A DNA stretch of 8,196 bases from a bacterium (lineage in GTDB: Bacteria > UBP15 > UBA6099), in assembly GCA_029573925.1 (NCBI GenBank), contig JAKQBV010000024.1, positions 1-8,196 on the forward strand, written 5' to 3'. The position numbers were made by a program, and so were the translations under genes. Below, piece after piece: positions 1-5,707 of this stretch (position 1 is its first letter; every line of letters begins with the position of its first letter). Below the pieces are notes generated by a model. The model searched no databases. It was not told the origin of the DNA and was given only the letters and a program-made list of their open reading frames with translations.

Positions 1-8
1 CAATTCAT

Positions 9-90
9 TGTCGCTTTCATATAAGCGACTTCAGTCGCTTTTTAATAAAGGCGATGAATCGCCTTATCTAAAGCGGCGATTAATCGCCGC
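9..90. repeat. Array of three evenly spaced 18-bp palindromes, with a partial fourth
   Basis: Three palindromes lie at 23-40 (AAGCGACT/AGTCGCTT), 48-65 (AAGGCGAT/ATCGCCTT) and 73-90 (GCGGCGATT/AATCGCCGC). Their centres are exactly 25 bp apart and they are separated by 7-bp AT-rich linkers. Each arm pairs perfectly with its partner although the arm sequences differ between units, so changes are compensated; all share a GCGA...TCGC core. A lone right arm, GTCGCTT at 10-16, can also pair with 23-29, which suggests the array continues to the left of the window. The first unit is followed by five T residues (39-43) and could act as a terminator for a gene to the left. The units are seen directly; whether they work as RNA hairpins, protein-binding sites or a mobile REP/MITE-like repeat is not decided by the sequence. 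Confidence 0.75.
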
Positions 91-166
91 AGTCCAAAAT
101 TACGCAATTTCACTATCTGAGTTTTAGTGGCAATCAGGAAACAATATGAAAAAGAACGCGCAAGGA

Positions 167-192
167 GTGTAAAAAAACTGCCTTTTTTTCAC
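167..192 (+). other. A7/T7 hairpin upstream of the ceramidase-like gene
   Basis: GTG (167-169) and A7 (171-177) pair with T7 (183-189) and CAC (190-192) around a CTGCC loop, with one bulged T at 170. The stem is AT-rich, with no GC stem and no separate T tract, so it is a poor fit to a normal intrinsic terminator. It lies just upstream of the candidate -10 element at 201-206 and may only be a feature of the AT-rich promoter DNA. Confidence 0.3.
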
Positions 193-206
193 TAATGTTT
201 TATAAT
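178..206 (+). promoter_or_regulatory. Candidate sigma70-type promoter for the ceramidase-like gene
   Basis: A perfect TATAAT lies at 201-206, inside AT-rich DNA and 34 bp before the ATG at 241. The hexamer 17 bp upstream (178-183, CTGCCT) matches TTGACA poorly, so the promoter call rests on the -10 and its position. It predicts a transcript leader of about 28 nt. Confidence 0.45.
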
Positions 207-226
207 AATGGACGCCAAACGGCTAT

Positions 227-233
227 CGGAGGA
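227..233 (+). promoter_or_regulatory. Shine-Dalgarno site for the ceramidase-like gene
   Basis: CGGAGGA ends 7 nt before the ATG at 241. This is a strong ribosome binding site at normal spacing and fixes that ATG as the start. Confidence 0.75.
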
Positions 234-240
234 TTGAGAA

Positions 241-1611
241 ATGAATAAACTGATAAAAGGAGCGGCATCAGCGGCTCTGGCATTCTTTACGATGTTCAGC
301 GCGGCGAGCGGGGCGGAGGCGCAGCTAAAGGCTGGCGCGGCGGCGGCGGACATCACTCCGGACCTCGGTTGCTACCTCGGCGGATACTACCACATTTTCG
401 AGACCGCCAAGGGCGTGCACGACCCGCTCCACTCTAGAATCCTCGCGCTCAGCCAAGGCAACGAAACTGTGCTCCTAATCGCGAACGAACTGATAATGAC
501 GGGCGGAGTGTTCGCGATTGAAATAAAGGAACGGATAGAGAAAGAATACGGGGTTCCGCCGCGAAACGTGATGATAACTGCGGGGCACACGCACGCCGGG
601 CCGGAGGGATATTACGAGGAATTCGGAAAGTATCCGAAAGAGTACAACCCGGAGATGAAAAAGAAGTTGCAGGATAAAATAACGGAGGCGGCCGGGCAGG
701 CGCTGGCGGCGATGGAGCCTGCGCGCGCCGGGACGGCGTTCATCTCGCTGGAGGGATACAGCCGCAACCGCCGAATTTCGGGCGGCACGGTTGACCCGCT
801 GGGGCTGTTGCTTGTGGTCAAGGCGCTGGACGGACGCCCTATCGGCGGATTCCTGAATTTTTCGGCCCACCCGACGATAGTAAACGCCGGAGAGCTTCTG
901 ATTAGCTCTGATTGGCTTGGAACTTTCAGCGAAGAAATGAGCAAGGCGATGGGCGGCGGAGTGTTCTTGTTCATTCAGGGGGCCAACGGCGACATCAGTC
1001 CGGCGGGGGGCGAAGGAGAGGACGGATGGGAGCGGGCGCGCAGCTACGGAGCGAAACTCGCCGCCGCGACCGCGCCGAATATAGAGTCGGTGGCGCTTTC
1101 CGAAGACTTCCCGGTGGGCGGCGCGATGAGAGAGATGATATTTCCTGTGCGCACAATGAAATCCATGGGCGAATTCCGCGCGGCCATCCCCGAAAAAACT
1201 GAAATCATACGCAATTCCGACATGTCGGAAAGCGAGAAGGACGATAGAATCAAGATGTTGCAGGCGAGGCTCGGAGTCGAGTCGTTCATCATGCCGCTTG
1301 TGAAGACGATGAGCAGAGTTAAAGGCGGCAGAACCCGCACATGGGTTCAGGCGCTGAGGCTGGGAGACGCCTACGCGGTCGCTCTGCCCGGAGAGCCTGT
1401 GGCGGATGTGGGGTTGCAGGTTCGGCAATCCCTCGCGCCGATGAAGACGGCGCTCTTCGGCTATGCCAACGACCATCTCGCCTATATATCCTCTAAAAAG
1501 ATATATGAAGAAGGCGGCTACGAGGCGGGAATGGGGCTTGTTTTTCCCGAAGCCACCGAAGGGATGATGGCTGCTGGGGCGGAGATGGCGGTAGAGTTGT
1601 CGAAAAAATGA
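241..1611 (+). CDS. Secreted neutral/alkaline ceramidase-family hydrolase (compact form)
   Basis: Resembles the N-terminal catalytic domain of neutral/alkaline non-lysosomal ceramidases, zinc amidases that split ceramide into sphingosine and fatty acid. Residues 1-27 form a signal peptide (K3/K6, a hydrophobic stretch from about 8 to 22, AEA before Q28), so the mature enzyme should be exported. Family-like motifs appear in order: ADITP (36-40), GHTHAGPEG (115-123, with H116 and H118 as likely zinc ligands), FSAHPT (207-212, H210), QGANGDISP (246-254, S253 at the nucleophile-like position of GDxSP), LPGEP (382-386, E385 as likely ligand) and YEEGGYEAG (422-430, with a Tyr as likely ligand). 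At 456 residues it is shorter than characterised ceramidases, which run well over 600, and appears to lack their C-terminal immunoglobulin-like domain. The substrate may therefore not be ceramide; related bacterial proteins are often only called ceramidase-like. It appears monocistronic, since the next gene has its own promoter. Confidence 0.82.
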   Translation: MNKLIKGAASAALAFFTMFSAASGAEAQLKAGAAAADITPDLGCYLGGYYHIFETAKGVHDPLHSRILALSQGNETVLLIANELIMTGGVFAIEIKERIEKEYGVPPRNVMITAGHTHAGPEGYYEEFGKYPKEYNPEMKKKLQDKITEAAGQALAAMEPARAGTAFISLEGYSRNRRISGGTVDPLGLLLVVKALDGRPIGGFLNFSAHPTIVNAGELLISSDWLGTFSEEMSKAMGGGVFLFIQGANGDISPAGGEGEDGWERARSYGAKLAAATAPNIESVALSEDFPVGGAMREMIFPVRTMKSMGEFRAAIPEKTEIIRNSDMSESEKDDRIKMLQARLGVESFIMPLVKTMSRVKGGRTRTWVQALRLGDAYAVALPGEPVADVGLQVRQSLAPMKTALFGYANDHLAYISSKKIYEEGGYEAGMGLVFPEATEGMMAAGAEMAVELSKK

Positions 1612-1622
1612 TTTCCCCGGCA

Positions 1623-1639
1623 GGCGGCGATAGTCCGCC
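1623..1639 (+). other. Short GC hairpin after the ceramidase-like gene
   Basis: GGCGG (1623-1627) pairs with CCGCC (1635-1639) across a 7-nt loop, 12 bp past the stop codon. Only a GAGTTT follows, not a T tract, so it is at best a weak terminator. It sits where the -35 of the next promoter would be. Confidence 0.25.
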
Positions 1640-1643
1640 GAGT

Positions 1644-1652
1644 TTGGTATAA
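1644..1652 (+). promoter_or_regulatory. Extended -10 promoter for the VOC gene
   Basis: TGGTATAAT at 1644-1652 is a full match to the extended -10 pattern TGnTATAAT. No good -35 hexamer is seen 16-18 bp upstream, which is typical when an extended -10 is present. The predicted transcription start is near 1659, about 60 nt before the ATG at 1719. Confidence 0.5.
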
Positions 1653-1718
1653 TACAAACATGTCACAAAAACATTGAACCGAGCGAAGCGTGTTGCGTTT
1701 CCCGTGGAGACATGCGCC

Positions 1719-2696
1719 ATGTTTGAGGACATTCATCATTTCGGAATCACCATCCGCGACAGGCGGGCGGGCGCGGGCTTCTACGCGGGCGCTCTCAGGC
1801 TTCCCGCGCTCGCCGAAACTGTCAGCAGCGGGCCGCGCGCCGAACGCGTGTGCGGCCTAGACCACGCCCTCAATAGAATCGTCTGGCAACAGATCGGCGA
1901 CGGGGGCGTGGAGACTTTCTATCTGCCCCGACACAGGTCCGCTCCGGGAGACCCCGGCGACATCCGCCGTCCCGGTTTCAGATACATCGCTTTCAACGTG
2001 GACGGATTCGAGGACTATGTCGGCAGGCTGGAAGCCTCCGGGCTGGAAGTGGCGCGCGCTGAGTCGGCATGCGGCAAATGCGCGCTCGCGAAAGACCCGG
2101 ACGGCTCCAACGTGTTGCTGTTTGACACAGGAAAAGCCGCGTTTCCGGGGCGGGTTTCGTCGCTGAAAGAGATAGGGCTGGTCGTGGGCGACCCGGAGGG
2201 ATACGAGGAGTTCTTCGACCTTCTTGGACTGTGGAGGGTGGAGAGCGGCTGCGATTTTCTGGAGCCGGTGTTCGGAGTGGACGCGCCGTCGCCGCTGTAC
2301 GGGCATGTGAGGCTGATATGCCTTGCGGGAGCCGCGCTTCCGGTCCCGCCGAGACATTTCCCCGCAGCGGCGGCGTCCGCCCCGGCAGTTCCGCGCGAAA
2401 GTTTCAGCGACGCCGGCGTCAAACATGTCGCGTACTCCGTGTCCGATATCGCGGCGTTCCACAAGCGCTGCGCCGCAGCGGGCGTACAGTTTCTATTTGA
2501 GCCGACGCCGGTGAGCGGCGGCAGCGTGATAGCTTATTTTCTAGACCCCGAAGGAAACACGTTTGAGGCGATGCAGTTGAATCCCGCCATGCGCGCTCTC
2601 GCGGTAGCGGCAGGCGCGGCGCGGCGAGCAATGCTGGATTTCTCCACTCGCCTCAAGAATTCGCTACCATTGCAGTCTAAACCCAACCTCATCTGA
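1719..2696 (+). CDS. Two-module VOC-superfamily (glyoxalase/dioxygenase fold) protein
   Basis: 325 residues from the ATG at 1719, which has GGAG at 1706-1709 (9-nt spacing). A TTG at 1674 would add 15 residues but lacks a ribosome binding site. The sequence reads as two vicinal-oxygen-chelate modules. Module 1 (about 1-137) opens with DIHHFGITIRD and ends with DPDGSNVLLFD (126-136). Module 2 (about 149-287) opens with LKEIGLVVGDP, contains VKHVAYSVSD (234-243) and ends with DPEGNTFEAMQ (276-286). Family metal ligands are only partly kept: H7, perhaps E65, H236 and E283 are in place. The second-half His of module 1 is Tyr (Y89), its closing Glu is absent (L134), and module 2 begins with K150-E151 where His is usual. 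A tail of about 38 residues after module 2 matches no domain I recognise. The reaction cannot be named; glyoxalase, extradiol dioxygenase and epimerase-type activities all use this fold. It converges on the cyclase gene with a gap of only 37 bp. Confidence 0.72.
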   Translation: MFEDIHHFGITIRDRRAGAGFYAGALRLPALAETVSSGPRAERVCGLDHALNRIVWQQIGDGGVETFYLPRHRSAPGDPGDIRRPGFRYIAFNVDGFEDYVGRLEASGLEVARAESACGKCALAKDPDGSNVLLFDTGKAAFPGRVSSLKEIGLVVGDPEGYEEFFDLLGLWRVESGCDFLEPVFGVDAPSPLYGHVRLICLAGAALPVPPRHFPAAAASAPAVPRESFSDAGVKHVAYSVSDIAAFHKRCAAAGVQFLFEPTPVSGGSVIAYFLDPEGNTFEAMQLNPAMRALAVAAGAARRAMLDFSTRLKNSLPLQSKPNLI

Positions 2697-2733
2697 ATGC
2701 CGGTTGCAGAGTCGATTCTGTGGAAGTCCAGCG

Positions 2734-4569
2734 TCAGGATTCAGATTCGATTAACCCTAGAAGCTCGTAAACTTCAACGGGTTTGGATTTTCCTTTTACT
2801 GTGACGGAGTCGATGTGTCTGGCATCGACGAAGTCTTTGACCAGTTCATAAGTGTTGCCGCTGATGACGATGGGGATGTGGTACTGCTTGGTGAGGCTTT
2901 CTAGCCGGGAGGCAAGGTTTACGTTGTCGCCGATTACGGTGTATTCAAGTCTTTGCGAGTGGCCGATGTTGCCCGCGACCACCGGGCCGGTGTGGATGCC
3001 GATGCCGATTTTGATGGGGTTGAGGCCGTCCTCGTTTATCCATTTCTCGTTCAGTTCGTCCAGTTTACGTTTCATTTTAAGGGCGGATTTGACCGCGCGC
3101 ATCGGGTCGTCGGGGTGTTTAATCGGGGAGCCGTAGATTGCCATTATCGCGTCGCCTATGAACTTGTCGAGAGTGCCTTCGTACTCGAAAACGACGTCCA
3201 CCATCGAGTTGAAATATTCGTTGAGAAGGCCGACCACGAGGTCTGCGGGGAGTTTCTCGGATATGGTTGTGAATCCTCTGATATCGGAGAACAGTATGGT
3301 GACGTCCTTTGTTTCGCCGCCGAGGGAAATATTGTCCATGTCGCGGAGAAGTTCGTCGGCCACCTGCCGGGATACGTAGCGGGAGAAGGTGTCCTTTATC
3401 TGCTGTTTTTCCTTGATGCCTCTAATCATGTCGTTGAACGAGCCTGCAAGCTCTTGAATTTCGAGTCCGCCGGTGGAGACTGCGACATTCAAGTCAAGGT
3501 TGCCGCGTCCTATCTCGCGGGCGGTGTCGGCCAGATAGAGGATGGGCTTGGCGAACCTGCGGGAGACGGCGACAGAGGCGGCGACTGCGGCGCAGAGGAA
3601 AGCGAACACGATGGCGGCGGCTATAGCGCGGGCGCGCGCCGCCCTGCCATACAGCCGCTCCAGCGAGTACCCGACGCGCAGAACCCCCGTTTTCGTCCCG
3701 TCGCTCTCGATGAGGAACGAACTGTCCACGATTCTTCCCCATTCGTCGTCCAAGCGCTCGCGCATGATGACTTTGCGCCGGGAGTCCACACGCTGCGCGG
3801 CTTTTGTTTCCGGGTCGTCCAGTTCCCGGCCCTCCATCTCCTCGTCCGGGTGTATCATCACGTAGCTGTCAGGATCGATTACGTAGCAGAAAACGATATC
3901 CGGATTGTTTTTCCGCAACTCGACGAGAATCTCCTTGGCTTCCGAGAAGATGAACCGGTCGATGAGGGAGCGGACGGTTTTCGCGACGCTTTCGCCGAGG
4001 ATTTCAATCTGTCGGGCGCGCTCAAGTTCGAGCAGCGGCTTCGGCCTGTATGTCAGCGCGACGTATCCTGAGACGTGCTCTTTGTCAGCGCCTTCGCCAA
4101 GATATATTCCTATCTTTGCGACTGCCAGCGAGAACTTTGCGCCGTCCGCCCGGAAGGCAGGGATAAAGTATGAGCGGCCTATCTTTTTTTCGTCCGCCTT
4201 AAGCCGTTCGGCGATTAGGGAGACTGCTTTGCCGCCCGCGCCGTTTTCGTACAGGATGTTCCATCCGCTGTCGAAAATTGCGAGGTGGGAAATCTGCCGC
4301 TCGTCCGCGACGACGTCCTCGACTATCATTCTTAGGGTGTCGTTTTTGCGGGAGGCGACGGCGTTGCCGGACGCGATGGCGATCACGCTCGCGTACGCTT
4401 TCATCTGGCTGGCTTTTTCTTCTTCGTAGAATTTCTTCTGCGTCCCGGAGGTCGCGATGTACGCCACTGCGGAAGCTATCACTATGGAAACGACCACGAG
4501 AAGGGAGAGGTTGACGACGATGCTTCTTTTTTTTCTCGACGGGGAGGGAGAGGGCGTGGCGCCGCTCAT
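2734..4569 (-). CDS. Membrane-bound class III adenylate cyclase with extracytoplasmic sensor and HAMP domain
   Basis: Makes cAMP from ATP on the cytoplasmic side in response to an external signal. With the ATG at 4569 it has 611 residues: TM1 about 18-38, an extracytoplasmic sensor about 39-315, TM2 about 316-336, HAMP about 337-390, and a cyclase domain about 420-600. Catalytic residues are complete: metal-binding D429 (FSDIRGFT) and D473 (KFIGDAIMA), K469 and T544/D548 (YTVIGD) in the base-recognition positions typical of adenylate rather than guanylate cyclases, and the transition-state pair N551/R555 (NVNLASR). The sensor looks like two similar PAS/Cache-like halves. The start is uncertain. 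The ATG at 4569 overlaps the upstream stop as ATGA, with AGGGGAA just before it. An ATG at 4590 (AAGGA 9-10 nt upstream) and a GTG at 4611 would add 7 or 14 residues. It is the second gene of an operon with the binding-protein gene, and translational coupling is expected. Confidence 0.9.
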   Translation of the reverse strand: MSGATPSPSPSRKKRSIVVNLSLLVVVSIVIASAVAYIATSGTQKKFYEEEKASQMKAYASVIAIASGNAVASRKNDTLRMIVEDVVADERQISHLAIFDSGWNILYENGAGGKAVSLIAERLKADEKKIGRSYFIPAFRADGAKFSLAVAKIGIYLGEGADKEHVSGYVALTYRPKPLLELERARQIEILGESVAKTVRSLIDRFIFSEAKEILVELRKNNPDIVFCYVIDPDSYVMIHPDEEMEGRELDDPETKAAQRVDSRRKVIMRERLDDEWGRIVDSSFLIESDGTKTGVLRVGYSLERLYGRAARARAIAAAIVFAFLCAAVAASVAVSRRFAKPILYLADTAREIGRGNLDLNVAVSTGGLEIQELAGSFNDMIRGIKEKQQIKDTFSRYVSRQVADELLRDMDNISLGGETKDVTILFSDIRGFTTISEKLPADLVVGLLNEYFNSMVDVVFEYEGTLDKFIGDAIMAIYGSPIKHPDDPMRAVKSALKMKRKLDELNEKWINEDGLNPIKIGIGIHTGPVVAGNIGHSQRLEYTVIGDNVNLASRLESLTKQYHIPIVISGNTYELVKDFVDARHIDSVTVKGKSKPVEVYELLGLIESES

Positions 4570-5495
4570 TTCCCCTGTGTTTTCCGCCATTTCTCGAAAT
4601 CCTTCAGCCACCCGTTCTTTTTCGCCTTGGCGACTCTGTCCCTGAAATCCTTATAAAGATCGGGTTTCACTTTAGTAAAAAACGCTTGGCCGGATACAAA
4701 ATAGATGTGCACATCCTTGAAATCGGGGTCTTTGTGCGCGGTGACAAGCATTTTGACTATCTTTTCGGCGTCCTGCTTGTCGAAGTCGTTCCTGAACACG
4801 AGCGGGTCTACCGGATACTTTCCCATGCACTCCATCTTGTTTATCTCGTTGAATCGCTTGTCGGTGTTCACCGCCATTATGTATGCCATTTCGGTCATAA
4901 TGGCGGCGTCGGCTTTCTTGAACACAAGAGTGTACAACGCCGACTGCGGGTTGTCTCCGAGGAGCGTCTTTGAAAAATAATCCGTCAGCTTTTCATCTGT
5001 CCCTTTATCCGCGAGGTATTGCTGCGCGTAAATCCATTCTTTGTCTTCGAGCAGCATCACTCTTTTTCCGCGCAGGGCGTCCATTTTTACGGGCGTTTTT
5101 TTATTTGCATAGACACAGATTTCGGTTTCCTGTTTCTTGTTTATCGCCAGATTCATCAGGGGGGTAAGAGGAGCTTTTTCCTCGACCGCGCGCGCGTACT
5201 GCATCGGCCTGATGATGCCGAAGTCCGCTTCGCCCGACTTGAGTTTTTCGTAAGCCTCTTCCGAATCGCGCGCGGACAGCATACTAATCTTGATGCCGGT
5301 TTTTTTATTGATGACGCCGCTGAGGCTGTTCAGGAGAGCTTCCACCTTAGAGGCAGATTCGCCTCCGAAGGACATGCCGTAGTTCACTATGAATTTGTAT
5401 TGCCCGGGGTTCTTCGCGCAGACGGCGCCGCTCGCGTATAACATGCTTGCCGACAGCGCCAGCAGAGACAATCCCCAGAGAATTCGATTTCTCAT
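4566..5495 (-). CDS. PhnD-like periplasmic substrate-binding protein
   Basis: 309 residues, resembling the PhnD/phosphonate-type (SBP_bac, type II) binding proteins. Residues 1-27 are a signal peptide (R2, R4, a hydrophobic stretch 5-23, likely cut after AVCA); the Cys there is not in a proper lipobox, so a soluble periplasmic protein is more likely than a lipoprotein. Family-type stretches include KFIVNYGMSF near the mature N-terminus, the LKSGEADFGIIRPMQYA segment and the ALRGKRVMLLEDKEW segment. The start is ATG at 5495 with AGGGA about 8 nt upstream. No ABC permease or ATPase gene is beside it: it is followed directly, with a 4-bp overlap, by the adenylate cyclase. It may therefore deliver a ligand to that sensor instead of a transporter (inference). 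The ligand is unknown; PhnD-like proteins bind phosphonates, phosphite, phosphate or unrelated small molecules. Its protein is notably lysine-rich compared with the arginine/alanine-rich neighbours. Confidence 0.82.
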   Translation of the reverse strand: MRNRILWGLSLLALSASMLYASGAVCAKNPGQYKFIVNYGMSFGGESASKVEALLNSLSGVINKKTGIKISMLSARDSEEAYEKLKSGEADFGIIRPMQYARAVEEKAPLTPLMNLAINKKQETEICVYANKKTPVKMDALRGKRVMLLEDKEWIYAQQYLADKGTDEKLTDYFSKTLLGDNPQSALYTLVFKKADAAIMTEMAYIMAVNTDKRFNEINKMECMGKYPVDPLVFRNDFDKQDAEKIVKMLVTAHKDPDFKDVHIYFVSGQAFFTKVKPDLYKDFRDRVAKAKKNGWLKDFEKWRKTQGK

Positions 5496-5544
5496 GATGT
5501 CGTCCCTTTTCCAATTATCGCAAAGCTAATTTTAATCTTACATG

Positions 5545-5572
5545 ATTATAACAATATTAGCCGCCGGGGCAA
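5545..5572 (-). promoter_or_regulatory. Candidate promoter for the binding-protein/cyclase operon
   Basis: On the minus strand a perfect TATAAT occupies 5550-5545. It is preceded, after a 16-bp spacer, by TTGCCC (5572-5567; 4 of 6 to TTGACA). The predicted start is near 5538, giving a leader of about 43 nt before the ATG at 5495. Confidence 0.5.
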
Positions 5573-5590
5573 ATTTGCGTTGAGAATAAA

Positions 5591-5612
5591 AATTGTGAAA
5601 GGTTTCTCATAG
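5591..5612. promoter_or_regulatory. CRP-like operator candidate
   Basis: TGTGA (5594-5598), six bases, then TCTCA (5605-5609) matches 9 of 10 core positions of the CRP consensus TGTGA-N6-TCACA, with an AATT flank. Its centre (5601.5) is about 63 bp upstream of the predicted start of the binding-protein/cyclase operon. That is close to the classical -61.5 position of class I CRP sites. The same DNA also contains TGAGAA (5581-5586)/TTCTCA (5604-5609). The match is seen; the binding protein and effect are inferred, and no CRP-family gene is in the window. Confidence 0.35.
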
Positions 5613-5651
5613 TGGTTTTTCGTTTTTTTAAACGCGCGAAAAAGGGTTCTT

Positions 5652-5680
5652 TTGATACGGGGAATTTTCTAGTATATAGT
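5652..5680 (+). promoter_or_regulatory. Sigma70-type promoter for the RACo-like gene
   Basis: TTGATA (5652-5657), a 17-bp spacer and TATAGT (5675-5680) match the consensus at 5 of 6 positions in each box. The predicted start, near 5687, lies 21 nt before the ATG at 5708 and downstream of the GTG at 5612, so it supports the later start. Confidence 0.6.
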
Positions 5681-5707
5681 AACAGGCGGGCGCGGGTGGA
5701 TTTAAAG

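Noticed and set aside
23..90. CRISPR array
   Set aside because: Units are 18-bp palindromes with varying sequence and 7-bp linkers; there are no spacers of CRISPR length and no cas genes.
146..172. Eight-codon reading frame (MKKNAQGV) with an AGGAAA upstream, ending at the A7/T7 hairpin
   Set aside because: It lies upstream of the predicted promoter for the next gene and has no run of regulatory codons, so there is no support for a leader peptide.
475..1476. Long minus-strand reading frame (333 codons) opposite the ceramidase-like gene
   Set aside because: Composition is that of an antisense shadow of a GC-rich gene (Arg/His-rich, no domain), while the plus-strand frame has clear family motifs and a signal peptide.
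1659..1676. Five-codon reading frame near the predicted start of the VOC transcript
   Set aside because: Too short, with no ribosome binding site; chance is the simplest explanation.
2697..2733. Terminator between the convergent VOC and cyclase genes
   Set aside because: Only a 4-bp CAGA/TCTG pairing is visible and there is no T tract.
2953..4071. Long plus-strand reading frame (372 codons) opposite the cyclase gene
   Set aside because: Lies entirely antisense to the catalytic and sensor regions of the cyclase and shows no recognisable motif; it is explained by GC-rich codon bias.
5616..5643. TTTTTCG/CGAAAAA inverted repeat upstream of the RACo promoter
   Set aside because: Made mostly of homopolymer T and A runs in AT-rich promoter DNA; no other support for an operator.
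5496..5707. Cobalamin riboswitch upstream of the RACo-like gene
   Set aside because: The predicted transcript leader is only about 21 nt and no B12-box-like sequence was recognised.
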